Below are positions 11,227 to 22,168 of a stretch of 64,000 nt of DNA, in pieces. Within the stretch, counting starts at the first letter, position 1. Each line of letters begins with the position of its first letter. The notes beneath the pieces were generated by a model. That model did not search any database and had not been told where the DNA came from. It was given only the letters and a program-made list of their open reading frames with translations. A program made the translations under genes and the position numbers. Origin of the DNA: Gonocerus acuteangulatus (taxonomy: Eukaryota; Arthropoda; Insecta; Hemiptera; Coreidae); contig OX328128.1 of NCBI GenBank assembly GCA_946811695.1, positions 79,361,666 through 79,425,665 on the forward strand, read 5' to 3'.

Positions 11227-11701
11227 ATATTTCAACTGAATTGAGGGATTTTAAGCATCTCTTAGAAATTAGTTAGAAAACATTATTTGAAACTTTTCTC
11301 AAAAACGGTTAGAGATATCGCCTTGAAAATAGTTTTATTCGTTTTTGAACCTATAAAACGTGTACCTGCAAGTCTGCACACGAAAAGCCCAAAGCGCAAC
11401 GATGTTTGTCACGTGAATGTTGCCCATAAAACCGTCTTCCGGCAGGGGGATTCTGCTGGTTAACGAACTTGACAAGGTATTTTTTTACCAAATTTCTCCA
11501 AAATCGGACGATTTTTGAGCGTGTGAGAGAGCGAACAAACAACTATATATATACAAATTTGAACCACCGTTATTTTCGTTATCTATAGGTTCTGAAACAA
11601 GAAATTTTCTGGTAGTTACTTCCGGATTGTGTTATGAGATCAACCTTAGGAGGGTACCTCCCTATGAAGGGAGGGAGGAATCGCGCTAAAATTAGAATCA
11701 T
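11227..11701 (-). mobile_element. family A repeat, head half (split copy)
   Basis: Continues the copy begun at 5972. The body carries TCAAAAACGGTTAGAGATATCGCC and CTGGTTAACGAACTTGAC. A short TATATATA follows at about 11544, then the head with its hairpin (CTCCCTATGAAGGGAGGG). It ends GGAATCGCGCTAAAA. Order and orientation match the other family A copies. Confidence 0.7.
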
Positions 11702-11811
11702 TAAAAAGCAAGTGATATAAAGTTTGAAGATATTAATGAAGTACTTGAGTGTTTCATTAAATATATAATTTATTATCCACCTTATTTATTCACAAGTGAG
11801 TAATTGAAGAC

Positions 11812-11857
<46 letters not shown>

Positions 11858-11984
11858 GGAAATATAAATTTGAAATTATCATTAAGATGAGAGAGAACAT
11901 TACATTTATAATTTAGCCGTTAATAATTTAATTGGCTATATAATTCACGCGATAGTCTATTAATACCCGCATTAATACGCGCAT
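11702..11984. repeat. unclassified sequence with a (TA)n tract
   Basis: A (TA)n tract of about 40 bases lies at 11816-11856. The rest is AT-rich and unrecognised. Confidence 0.5.
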
Positions 11985-12265
11985 AGCATGACAATTTTGA
12001 CAGGTGCCGACCACGTGTGTCATTGAGACTAAGAGTCTACTGACAGCTCTCTGAGCAGTACAATCCTGGATCTAGGTTCTCATGACGGGCTACGTCTTCA
12101 GGTCTGTAGGAACTCAGTAGTGCAGTAAATAAACACGCATAGGATGAAAGATTTGACAGAAGCAGACCACGTGTTTCCTTGAGACTGCGAGTCTATTTCC
12201 AGGTCTCTCCATCGTACGATACTGACGTCTTCGGGTCTTTAGAAACTCAGCAGTAAAGTAAATAC
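11985..12265. repeat. diverged direct duplication, unit about 150 bp
   Basis: Two successive blocks share GACCACGTGT, TTGAGACT..GAGTCTA, CAGCTCTC or CAGGTCTC, and CGTCTTC.GGTCT followed by AACTCAG(C/T)AGT. They are imperfect, so the duplication is old. Function unknown. Confidence 0.6.
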
Positions 12266-13180
12266 ACTCGAATGGATGTCAAAGTGAACCATCATTTAAA
12301 ATTTCTTAAAGATGTAAATTTGTAGAGTAATTATAATAACTTCGGTAGGAGCGGTGTGAGCAAATAAGATAAATAAAAAAGCACATAAATAATAACTAAA
12401 AACTAAGAAAGCTGACTAATTTCTTAACCGCTAAATTAAAGCAATAAAGGAAAAATGGAATTAGGTAATAACGGAAAGACTTATAAAAATTAAACTTGTT
12501 CAGAATTGCTTCTTTTCAAAGTTTGTTTTGGTTTTATGCAATCATTTCTTCTGTTGATCATATTCTTTTGTCTTGATTTCAAAATATTCTTTTCTCCTCT
12601 TTTTGTTTAATTTACTGTTTCCTTTTCATTCCTGACACTTATTAGCATTTATTGTCTTTTTGATTTATTTGAGTGCATTCATTTTGTTCAATGAGAATAG
12701 CTGGTTTGGATTTTTGAACAATAGGTACATTTAGTGTGTGTGAGTACTAAGGCGTAAGCTCTCAATGCCTAAGGTCTTTGATTCGATTCCAACTTGGGTT
12801 GGTGGCTTTTCATTCGAAAAAATATGTTTCCAAGTTTTCAACTATAGTAGGTGTTTCAAAGTCTTCTACTTCATTAGAATTTTCCAAGTTTTCAACTTAA
12901 TAGGTGATTCAGGATTTTCAACTTGATTAGATGTTTTAGAGAAATATTTTATTGCCGTAGGTTTACGAATATTTTAACTTCCTGGTAACTGATCTGATAT
13001 TAAATCATTGGCGTCATGGTCTCTAGTTCTTCATCAAAGAATATGTATTCCTTGATGTTATATGCACTTGTCCACACAAAACGCACTTTATTCTGTCTTA
13101 CATTCTCTTATGAAGTAGAGTTTGCAATCTTTCTACACACTGGATTCTTTTCATTGAGGTTTGTATTTTTTTTTTATAAT
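12266..13180. other. unclassified AT-rich stretch with a decayed SINE B
   Basis: About 12725-12830 resembles SINE B (ACTAAGGCGTAAGC, then GATTCGATTCCAAC and GGTTGGTGGCTTTTC). About 12825-12935 has a few imperfect repeats containing CCAAGTTTTCAACT. I see nothing else. Confidence 0.45.
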
Positions 13181-13184
13181 CACT

Positions 13185-13745
13185 AAACAAATATCAGGAT
13201 AACTCGCCAGACTCCATCCTTCCTAAAAAAGTAGGATAACTCGCTGAACGCCCCTTCTTCCTGAGAAAGCAGCAAAACTCGCTGAACCTCTTTCCTTCCA
13301 GAGATAGCAGAATAAATCTCCAGACTCAATCCATTCAAAGAAACCAGGATATCGCGCTGAACCTCCCTCCTTCCTGAGAATTCAGGATAACTCGCTAAAC
13401 TTCTCTCCTTTCTGAGAAAGCAGCAAAACTCTCTGAACATCTTTGCTTTCTGAGAAAGCAGCAAAACTCTCTGAACATCTTTGCTTTCTGAGAAAGAAGC
13501 AAAACGCGCCCGACTCCATCTATTCTAAGAAAACAGCATAACTCGCTGAACCTGTATCTGTAGTTTTTGAGAATGCAGGACAACGCGCTGAGTCTCCCTC
13601 CTTCCTCAGAAAGGAGCAAAACTCGCTGAACATCTTTCCTTCCAGGGATAGCAGAACAACTCTCCAGAGTCAATCCATTCAAAGAAACCAGGATAACGCG
13701 CTGAACCTCGTTCTTCCTGAGAAAGCAGGATAGCTGGCTGAAAAG
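13185..13745. repeat. minisatellite, unit about 38-40 bp
   Basis: Imperfect units carry AGGATAACTCGCTGAACCTC and CTTCCTGAGAAAGCAG. There are roughly a dozen units with length changes. The open frames across it on the minus strand come from the repeat and are not a gene. Confidence 0.85.
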
Positions 13746-13779
13746 ACAGAATCGGGCAGTAAAAACTAAAGGATATAGA

Positions 13780-13900
13780 TCGCCGGCCGGCGTCGAGGCT
13801 GCTGTTTACAACTGGCCCCCCGGGGTCGGGACGGGGGCGGTAGAGTAGGGGGGAGGCGTAGAGGGGGTGGGTAGAGTAGGGATGCAGCTGGGGGTGGAAT
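13780..13900. other. GC-rich, G-run-rich island
   Basis: An unusually GC-rich patch in AT-rich surroundings. It contains CCGGCCGGCGTCG and then several G runs of three or more within 13825-13895 on the plus strand. G-quadruplex formation is possible but unproven. Confidence 0.55.
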
Positions 13901-14514
13901 ATAGCTTAATTACCTTCTATTGTGTTGTGTTTCTAGGGTAATCACGCGCCTTGGTGATATTCGTGAAAATAACAACAATGTTAATTATATGCTAATTGAC
14001 ATATTTTCTTCTTGTGGATATCTGGTGTCCTTCCTGCGGGGATGAGGGAACATGCACTACGGATCGAAACGAACACTCGGAAGTACGAAGCAAGATTGAC
14101 TTCGCCAGATATCGCTCGGAGGTGAATATGGAGCATCCGTGGTACCGGTCATCATGCAGTAACCGAAAGTAGAAAAAAATGTCTTTCATGATTTTCTCCA
14201 AAATGGTTGGAGAAAATGAGGAGTATCGATTCATAGGCATTCGATAGATATAATCTATGTTTAGAATTCTATAAAAGCGTAACTCATTACATTATGAATT
14301 ATTGCGTGCCAATTTCGATCACAACTATATCTGACTGATTGAGAAATTCGATTACATATTAAGCTGCATGGCCCGATGGTACTAACGAGTATTCAGTTCG
14401 TATTTACTTTGAGAGGATTTCGCTGACCATTTAGATTGCAATGTTATCGGAGTTCTGCCGAATGATTTATAAAACTAAACGTTTTTGATAAATAATAAAA
14501 AAAAAAATGTGTTC
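13901..14514. other. no recognisable feature
   Basis: AT-rich sequence; the short minus-strand frame around 13992-14240 has no known domain. Confidence 0.4.
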
Positions 14515-14566
14515 CATTTTTGCCGACGTTTTGGCTAGAGACTAAGCCTTCATCAGAGCTGTAAAC
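14515..14566 (-). ncRNA. hammerhead-like ribozyme relic (Penelope-type repeat)
   Basis: On the minus strand the order is CTGATGA, a GGCTTAG...CTAGCC stem, AAAAC, then GTCGGCAAA. It keeps the CUGAUGA core and the GUC cleavage triplet, but the second core box is AAAAC where GAAAC is required. This copy is therefore probably inactive. Type I hammerheads are known from Penelope-like elements. Confidence 0.5.
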
Positions 14567-15718
14567 CATGACAGTGTGTTTACACCATGGTAATATTATC
14601 CAAATAACATACATAGAGGGAGAGTGGATATTAACACCGGGCTATCTACAGGTTCCCACCCTTCATATCCTCCCCTGATATAGCGGGAATTTTTAACTCG
14701 GACGTCCATCGACTCGAACCCACGTCTCCCGCATGAGTCACCAATAATCACATTGCCATATATTTTGGTTAAAGTCCGACGTTACTGGCACATCACTTTG
14801 ATGCCACTTTTGAGGTAGTACTGAGTGAAGTTTGAGTACTCCATTGAATGCTAGTGACAACAGACTCCTACAGAAGCTTTAACGCAGGATATTCACTGGC
14901 GGCCCTAGCAACTTAGATTATTTATGTAATAATCAAATCAGGACTGTAACTACTCATTCGAGTTGCTTTATGCCGACTAGTTGATTCATCATGGTAATTG
15001 ATATGACTCGAATGATTGAAACTTGATACTTCATTCAAACTTGGAGATGCCTCCTTACCTACAAGGCGTATCCATATTTATTAGGACTAGGGGTGCAATT
15101 TTCTACACCTCGGAACATGTTCTGGAGGACCTGAGTTTGAAATTATAAGGGCACTTAAAAGTTTTAGCTTCTTTTGTGGTAGTTCTAGTGTCCCAGACTG
15201 TCCATAGGCCCACCAAGAGCATAATAATGACGCACACGTTTTCCTGTCTGGTCAATTATATACTTCTACAGTAACAGCCCAAATGTGCCTTCGTGGCTTA
15301 TTACAGGACAGATTGATTTACCACATTCTAAATATTAGTGAAAATCACAGCAATGTGGTCAAACCGCTGACATCTTAAGCACCTAATGACTTCAGTAAAT
15401 TCCTCCATTTTAGGCGCGTCATGTCTAATACATAAAAGGCTTTTAATGAAGATGTACAAATAATAATAGCTCCATTCGCATTATTTCTTCCAAAAGACTC
15501 TATTTACTCTCTTTACGTTCTGCCCATCTCTATTTCAACAAAAATTCTTCTCGTTGCAATACTAAACATACGCCAGAACAGAATTTGCCAGGTCGAGGTG
15601 ACAGAATTGCCACTCCAAAATGCAGATTGGACCCATCTAACTCGATGATGTTTTGATCCCCAAGATAGGTACACTCAGTTTTCCGAAATTAGATATATTT
15701 TTCTTTAATTCAATAAAG

Positions 15719-15720
<2 letters not shown>
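14567..15720. other. unclassified intergenic sequence
   Basis: GGGCTATCTACAGGTT near 14640 recurs near 54258, so part of this is another dispersed repeat. No coding signal is visible. Confidence 0.4.
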
Positions 15721-15754
<34 letters not shown>

Positions 15755-15758
<4 letters not shown>

Positions 15759-16094
15759 GTCCCGTAACAGGCCACGAGGACCCTGAGGGGCAGATACTAT
15801 AGAGGTATCTGATTCATGACCATACGGCACACAAGGGAGATAGTATGGTCAGTACTATGCTCCGGCCGCCTGATTTTCCCCTTGGCCGCTTCGACTGCTA
15901 GAGTCATTAGCACCCAAAGTACCCATTTTTAAATTAATTAAAGGCTGGGTCAGCCTAGGGACGGTCAGGGAGGCCCAATTCAACCCATGGACGAAGACAC
16001 TAGAAGAAAAAATCTTTAGCGCTTGCTCGGGATTTGAACTCAGGCCTGCAGCTTATTAGTCCAGTGCTCTACCACTGAGCTAACCTCGCCCCCA
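15755..16094 (-). mobile_element. tRNA-headed SINE, type A, copy 1
   Basis: Read on the minus strand, the head is GGGGGCGAGGTTAGCTCAG with an A-box-like TAGCTCAGTGGTAGAGC and a B-box-like GAGTTCAAATCC. A roughly 260-bp unique body ends at CGGGACTGA. Beyond the 3' end is a homopolymer (A run on the plus strand, 15723-15754). Two further full copies (22669-22963 and 29625-29968) share the whole layout and the same orientation. Confidence 0.8.
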
Positions 16095-17030
16095 CTAAAG
16101 TGTTAATCGAAATAAAATATTAGGAGCTACAATCCGTGACCCGCTTGAAGATATTACCATTACTGTTCGAGAGAGCCCTTGGCCTAAAAGCAGACCTCTA
16201 AAGAAGAAAATACCATTCGAATGTCTGGAGGACTAGACGCCATTAGTGTTTTATCGATATGGATTGAATGTAAATGGTTGTATAAAGCCTGGGGTTGTTG
16301 AGGGGAGTGGAGCGATGAAGGGGTAGAAGTTAGGGCGACAACAAGTCTAGAGCTAGTGTTTGCTCCGCTACCACAACAATCTTGATGGTTATTGGGATTT
16401 CCGATAAACCAGTGGTCCCCCTCCCGCTACACTTTAATATTTAACTATTTAATTATGACTAATAATTTTAACATTATTTTTACAATGAGAATGGTTGAAT
16501 GCCTTTATTGATTCGAAAAAAAACGCAGTTTCATTTACTTTTATCATTATTCATTTATAGTTCATCATGGCGGTGCCGAATAAAGAAATATGAACAGCAA
16601 ACGCCAACAAGTATTGCTTCTCCCATTGGTAGAATAGCTAGCGTTCGGGTTTTTCGTTTAGGAGATGCTGGTTTGAATCCGTCTTGTGCCTGTTTCCATA
16701 GATTCCAGTTATGCACGCCATGTTGTTTTTCTTGAAGCTGTTTTTTTATGCCCGAATGATGATCTAATCGTTGCCATTTTCCTGTATTTTCTGCAAAGGA
16801 CTGGAAAGTATGTCACATCCTTATATATTTGATTACTACAATTACCAGAAAACTTATTACAATAGCAGTCTTCCCAGGCCTGCTGATTCGCACATCCTCC
16901 GTGCACAGCTGCGCGTATGGAGCAAGGTTACATATTATTAGCATAACGGAAAGTCTTCAAGGTTTTTGTTCATAAGAAGACTATTTAATTGTCTTTCTTG
17001 CCATTGTGGAATATCATTCTAAAAAAAATC
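16095..17030. other. unclassified stretch
   Basis: No element boundary is visible. A weak tRNA-like B box (GCTGGTTTGAATCC) lies near 16668 without a convincing cloverleaf. Open frames here show no known domain. Confidence 0.35.
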
Positions 17031-17033
17031 ATG

Positions 17034-17235
17034 GGCGTAATAAGTCACTAGAGCCTAAAGGGGCAATTACTGAAGATTTATCTGATTCCTCATATTAAGG
17101 TGCACTTGGGAGGTAGTGTGCTCAGAACAGTTCTCTGGCCGCCTGATATTCCCCCTTTGCAATTACAAATTGCAGGTTGAGTGCGTATGGGACGGTTTTG
17201 GATGCCTATTCCGCCACTTATGCGGCGACTCTGAA
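17034..17235 (-). mobile_element. degenerate SINE A body
   Basis: Carries diverged versions of the SINE A body, such as GGCCGCCTGATATTCCCC, GAAGATTTATCTGATTCCTC and GGTAGTGTGCTCAG. The tRNA-like head is missing. Confidence 0.55.
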
Positions 17236-17437
17236 AGATGAAATCTATCAATGGTCGCATATATCGAAAAATTAAAATTCATTTACCCTCAGAAATGTGG
17301 ACCACAAATTTAAATCTAATTGTATGTTATTCATCGAGAGGAGATCGTTAATCGTTGGTGATAAGAAGGTAGATTTAGTCAAGGTTCTGTCGTGGTATCT
17401 TAAAAAAACTACATTTTTTATAAGGAAATGTTTTTTA

Positions 17438-17488
17438 TTTATTGCCGACGTTTCGGCTTGAAATTCAAGCCTTCATCGGGGCAGTAAA
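17438..17488 (-). ncRNA. hammerhead-like ribozyme motif (left member of an inverted pair)
   Basis: On the minus strand: stem I strand TTTACTGCC, core CCGATGA, stem II GGCTTG-loop-CAAGCC, core GAAAC, cleavage triplet GTC, then stem I strand GGCAATAAA. Stem I pairs at 8 of 9 positions and stem II at 6. Only the second base of the CUGAUGA box differs from consensus. Stem III is essentially absent, as in Penelope-associated hammerheads, which are thought to act as dimers. Activity is unproven. Confidence 0.6.
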
Positions 17489-17570
17489 AAAGGAGGACAG
17501 AGATAATACTAATTTATATACAGAAGAAATGAAACAAAAAACATTATACATGGACGAGAATGAAGGATAC

Positions 17571-17930
17571 TGTAGCAACCGCACTGTAACCTCCCACTGC
17601 ACTAGCTGTCAAACTCACCCGCCAAGCTCGCGGCAAATCTATTATCAGTGAACCACGGCCTGCAACTGACTAATTACTAAATTAATGATTAATTGCTTGC
17701 GCGGGTAATGAATTTCTAGCTCATCAGCTGTTAGGGAGTACCTCGTGTTTTCTCTGAAGCATTCCTTGGTTGTTCACGAAATCAGTGTGTCGTGTTTGTG
17801 TGGTGAATTGAACAGGGAGACTTTTACTTTGATTTATTTTTATTTATCATCAGTTGCGCATTATTTATTTTATTTTAATAAAGAAGAATATTTTTTATCA
17901 TTTTATTTATTTATTATCTGGCCTGTCACA
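17571..17930 (+). repeat. left LTR of the gypsy element
   Basis: Starts TGTAGCAACC and ends CCTGTCACA. The right-hand remnant at 21923-21958 is identical to its last 36 bases. An AATAAA lies near the 3' part (about 17877). Confidence 0.85.
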
Positions 17931-17931
17931 G

Positions 17932-17946
17932 TGGTGACCCCGACGG
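17932..17946 (+). promoter_or_regulatory. primer binding site, tRNA-Trp type
   Basis: TGGTGACCCCGACG follows the LTR after one base. It is complementary to the 3' end of arthropod tRNA-Trp (..CGTCGGGGTCACCA), from my knowledge of that tRNA. tRNA-Trp priming is typical of the CsRn1 group. Confidence 0.75.
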
Positions 17947-18007
17947 TGAGTCGTTTTATTATTTCATTTTCAAGCTTTATTTTCTCTATTATTTTTCGTA
18001 CGTCATT

Positions 18008-18820
18008 ATGACTGGGAGAGAAACCCAAGAAACTGAAAAAAAGGAAGATGTGATGCCAGAAGCTGCTGGATTCTCAGCGACTTTTCGAATGTCACCTTTC
18101 TGGCGAGCAGACCCTGAATTGTGGTTTTGTCAAGCGGAATCTGTGTTTGCGACGAGCAAGATCACATCTTCGCGAATGAAATTTCAAACTGTTTTGCCAC
18201 ATATAGACTACGATGTGTTAAAACATGTTAGTGATATAGTGAAAAATCCCACAGAGACTCCCTACGAATCACTGAAAGAGCGCCTAATAAACATTTTTGC
18301 AGAATCGGAGAATCTCCGAACAAAAAAACTATTAGAAGATAGGCGACTTATTGACGGCGAAAGACCATCCCATTTTTTAATCGAATTAAGAAGATTGGCA
18401 GGCCATTCCTTCCCAACCGGCCTTCTACGATCGATTTGGCTACGTGCATTGCCGGAGCGAATGCAAGCAACACTGGCAGCGACTACTGAGACCCAGCTCG
18501 ACAAGATAGCCGAAATTGCCGACCGGATCGCCGAAATATATGAGCCGAGTGTTAGCCAAATTTCACCATCCCACACCACCACCACCCGCGCCGCTCTGCA
18601 TACGTCTCATCTGGAAGAGATGATACAAAAATTGACCCTGGAAGTGAGCGAGCTGAAAAGCCAGACTTCACGACGGAACCGGAGCCAATCGCAGAACCGA
18701 CGACGGAACCGCTCTGCTAGTCGAGATAGACAGCTCTGTTTTTACCATGACAAATTTCGCGAGCGAGCCCGCAAGTGTCGACAGCCCTGCTCGTGGAAAT
18801 CCAAGGAACAGGGAAACTAA
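18008..18820 (+). CDS. gypsy gag protein
   Basis: A 270-residue open frame. It contains FWRADPELWFCQAESVF near the N-terminus, a helical capsid-like region (LLEDRRLIDGERPSHFL, LRSIWLRALPERMQ), a basic Arg/Ser-rich stretch around residues 225-245, and a terminal LCFYHDKFRERARKCRQPC that replaces the standard CCHC knuckle. This layout is common in insect CsRn1-like elements and would form the particle that packages element RNA. The frame is intact. It overlaps the pol frame, so pol would need a frameshift. Confidence 0.85.
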   Translation: MTGRETQETEKKEDVMPEAAGFSATFRMSPFWRADPELWFCQAESVFATSKITSSRMKFQTVLPHIDYDVLKHVSDIVKNPTETPYESLKERLINIFAESENLRTKKLLEDRRLIDGERPSHFLIELRRLAGHSFPTGLLRSIWLRALPERMQATLAATTETQLDKIAEIADRIAEIYEPSVSQISPSHTTTTRAALHTSHLEEMIQKLTLEVSELKSQTSRRNRSQSQNRRRNRSASRDRQLCFYHDKFRERARKCRQPCSWKSKEQGN

Positions 18821-19486
18821 TATTAGCGACCGAGGAGGCGGACTCCGTCGCTGACGTCCCCCACCGCCGCCTATTCGTGACCGAGAAGACTACAGGAGAC
18901 AGATATCTAGTTGACACGGGTGCTTCTATCTCTGTTTTTCCTCATCGACGACGAGACCGCCGAGAACAGTCTTCATTCACTCTCTACGCGGCTAACGGGA
19001 CACCTATAAGGACTTATGGAGAGGTGAAGAAGATCCTGAACTTGGGACTACGGAGACCACTACCGTGGACATTCATCATGGCCGACGTCAGCCAGCCTAT
19101 AGTAGGAGCTCATCTCCTCTTCCATCACCAGATTCTAGTGGATCTGAGCGGACGCCAGTTGATTGACTCCAAAACCGGCCTTACGACTCGAGGAACACTG
19201 GCGAAGACCTCCACACCGTCAGTATACGCCGTGCCACCAGGACAGTGGTACAACGGACTATTGAGGAAATACCCGTCCATCACTCGCCCGACAACCATCC
19301 CACAGGAACCAAAGCATCCCATCCGGCACTATATTGAAACGAAAGGGCCACCTACGCATTGCAAGGCCAGACGACTCCCTCCGAACAGGTACAATGCTGC
19401 ACGCCGGAATTCCAAAGGATGGTCGAAGAAGGCATATGTAGGCCGTCGAAGAGTCCATGGGTGCCCATTACATATAGTAATGAAAA
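18775..19486 (+). pseudogene. gypsy pol, protease and start of reverse transcriptase
   Basis: Contains the aspartic protease motif YLVDTGASISVFP and a downstream IVGAHLL segment like the family's protease end. The reverse transcriptase N-terminus follows (HYIETKGPPTHCKARRLPP). A frameshift lies near 19390: the continuing sequence FQRMVEEGICRPSKSPW is in another frame. The coding region stops where family A begins, before any catalytic motif of the reverse transcriptase. Confidence 0.8.
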
Positions 19487-19781
19487 AAAAAAGTCCGACT
19501 CGCAGGAACTGCAGCATCTTAGCGCGGTTCCGTTCATGTCCCTAGTGCCATTTGATAAGCTTAGAAAAAAAATAAACTTATTTTTTTTATATATCTTGTG
19601 AAAATTGTCAAAATCCTCTCGAACATCTCGAATAAAAGTGATATTAAGGCGTCAGGGACACCGACAGTAGCTAACTTTTACACAGAAGCGGAAATTACAG
19701 AATCTGGCTCTCATTCTAAAGCAAAGCTCTATAAATCAATACAAAATATGCCTAATAAAGCCTTTCTAGAGGATACAGAAG

Positions 19782-20039
19782 CATGGGCGTATATGAGGGG
19801 GGGGGGCTGAGGGGACTGCAGCCCCTCCCGAAATTTTGAATTGATGATAAAAACTTCTCGTAAAACCCTTAAAAATAAATTAAATAAGATCACTTAGTTC
19901 ATAAAACATATTTTATTTTACGTGTAATAGCGTTTTAGTAGCCTAAAACTATTCCAAGCTCTAAATATTTAGTATTCCATACCCTGGAAATGGTCTCAGC
20001 CCCCCCCCCCCCCCGAAATTGTTTTTATATACGCCCATG
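19782..20039. mobile_element. hAT-type MITE, copy 1
   Basis: 258 bp with terminal CATGGGCGTATAT and its inverse, and a perfect 8-bp target duplication TACAGAAG (19774-19781 and 20040-20047). G runs adjoin the left end and C runs the right. There is no coding capacity. An 8-bp duplication and CA..GGGCG ends fit hAT. Confidence 0.88.
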
Positions 20040-20047
20040 TACAGAAG

Positions 20048-21300
20048 GATCAAGAAGAAGTACACAAGATTGAGTAGAATACCCAGCCTAATATAGCCTA
20101 TATAGAATAATATGTTGAATAAAACCTATCTAGTAAATACACAAGGACAAATAAAAGTCTTGACGAATAACAAATCAAGAAAAAAAACTTTATTTAACAA
20201 AATAAAACAAAGTTTAGTTGCCCAACTACAATAGAATAATATACCTAATTAAGTCTATGGAGTAGACACAAATGGACCAAAAACAAGTCTTGTGGAATAT
20301 TGTGTTTTTTTTCTAATTAAATACTTTTTATCAATATTTAGTATATAACCTTTGTTGAAAACTATTGATTGCTAATTGATGAATCGGTTTACAACTAATT
20401 AGTCTTTATCAATATTTAGTATATAACCTTATGTTTGGATCTGAGTTTTTGGGGTGCTCTCCGCCTAGGCTTTGTATTTGTGTCGGCAGATACCTGGGGT
20501 ATATTTACAGCTCTTGAGGATTAACTCTTAGCAGGTAAATTTCCTGCGGCCCCCTGGTTTCTACGGGCATTGAACTTTAGGAGGATTGGATTTAGGACTT
20601 AATATACGTATGTAGACTAAATCATAGCAAGAAGTAATCCTCCGTCGTCGGTTCTTAATTATGTAGACTCGCTAATGTTATCCAATCTTAGATACATCGT
20701 ATTTAAAATCCACAGCAAAAACACGACATTTCATCAGAATCCCCTGCTGATAAACTTATATAGAATAATATGCAAAATAAAGCCTATCTAGTGGATAAAA
20801 ATAGAGGAAAAAAGCCGTTCGTGGTGGTAGAAAATCTTAAACGTATTTCGCTCAGAAATCTCCGAAATATTGTCACTAATTTTACGTATCCTGTTTTATA
20901 GCCAAATAGATTAATATTCTATAATCAATAAGAAAAACCTACTAACAATAAAAAACTATGGGTAACAGATGAAAATAGGGAATACCAAGAATAATTCTAA
21001 AGAACGAAATCAACACCAGTACTGTCACATCTAGATATTCATACGGCATCTTCGAATTCTAACAAACAAAATATTGATTCTAATTATACGTATCCTGTTT
21101 CATTGACAAATACATTTGACTACTATAAGAAATTAAAAACACTAGGGAATATGCCAAAGAACTCGGAGTAGGAGCCTCGACAGTTTCAAGACATTTGAAG
21201 GAAATCGACAAATCCAAAACTGACATTTCATACGGTATTTCTCCGATTGACATCGCCTAATCAAAACTTTCATTAGAACCTTTTTTGTAGAGCATTTAGT
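20048..21300. other. inner part of family A copy 3, poorly matched
   Basis: No second copy in the window aligns clearly with most of this stretch. TAGTATATAACCTT recurs at about 20340 and 20418 as a short direct repeat. No coding signal. Confidence 0.35.
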
Positions 21301-21827
21301 AAGCTTTCTAATGGTATTCTTCCGTTTCCCAAATTCTCAACCTTTTTCGAGATATTAAGGAAAGTATACAAAGTTACCAAAACTTTTTTATGCCTGTTAA
21401 TAAAATATTTTATTCTAACCCTTCCTTAACTCCAAACGCAACCAAAATTTCAACATATTAGTTTTAATGAAAGTAGAACATGCAGTAAATGTTTCGACTG
21501 AATCCCTTGATTCTAAGTACCCAAACCAAAAACGGCATTCAAAAATTATTTTTTCAGTTTTCTCGAAAACGGTTAAAGCTATCGCCTTGAAAATGGTTCC
21601 ATTCGTTTTCCTAGCCCAAGAAGCCTATAAAAAGAGTACTTACAAGCTTATGAACTCAAAAACGTAAGCGTTACGATTTTTTTTGCGCGAATTTCGCCCC
21701 AAACGCCATCTTCCAGTGGGCGGATTTTGCTGGTTAACGAACTTGACCTTTTCAAATTGGACGACAGATTTTTGCACCAAATTTCATCAAAATCGGACCA
21801 TCAGGGAAGCCAGAAATGAGCGAACAG

Positions 21828-21894
<67 letters not shown>

Positions 21895-22115
21895 TATATA
21901 CATATTCTCTATCTCTCTATTCTTATCATTTTATTTATTTATTATCTGGCCTGTCACAATACATATGATAAGTGTGTTTTATAGCTAGAGCATAAATTAG
22001 AGGTAGATTAATACAGATGTAAAACTTATGGTACTCATTTAAGTTTCAAATCTGTATTAATGTGAGTTCTAGTTATTACTAATAATGTAGTTAGTCTTAA
22101 CACAATCCTCCTAGT

Positions 22116-22168
22116 TTTTCAGTCCTGATGAAGGCTTCAATTTAAAGCCGAAACATCGGCAAAATATA
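22116..22168 (+). ncRNA. hammerhead-like ribozyme motif (right member of an inverted pair)
   Basis: CTGATGA (22125-22131), stem II GGCTT...AAGCC, GAAAC, then ATC as the NUH triplet and GGCAAAA. Both core boxes match consensus and stem II pairs over 5 bp, but stem I is weak. With the motif at 17438-17488 it forms an opposed pair whose outer flanks are inverted copies too (GTGGTATCTTA against TAAGATACCAC). The gypsy nest lies between them. Confidence 0.6.

Larger units (their letters stand above)
19487..21898 (-). mobile_element. family A repeat inside the gypsy element
   Basis: Begins AAAGTCCGACTCGCAGGAAC (tail, reversed). The body at 21300-21830 mirrors 27840-28400, for example GGCGAAATTCGCGC seen in reverse. 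It ends in a (TA)n tract at 21834-21882. The head expected beyond (TA)n is missing, and the gypsy LTR remnant follows at once, so a deletion removed both. A hAT-type MITE lies inside at 19782-20039. Confidence 0.75.
17571..21958 (+). mobile_element. Ty3/gypsy retrotransposon, CsRn1-like, truncated and invaded
   Basis: A 360-bp left LTR, primer site, gag and the start of pol are present. The element is then interrupted by family A at about 19487, and only the last 36 bases of the right LTR survive (21923-21958). Both outer junctions carry ATAC (17567-17570 and 21959-21962), a 4-bp target duplication that confirms the original boundaries. Everything from the early reverse transcriptase to most of the right LTR is lost. 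Confidence 0.85.

Noticed and set aside
13183..13682. Overlapping minus-strand frames
   Set aside because: They follow the 38-40 bp minisatellite and share its repeats.
18262..18585. 107-residue minus-strand frame within the gypsy gag
   Set aside because: It is the shadow of the gag frame on the opposite strand.
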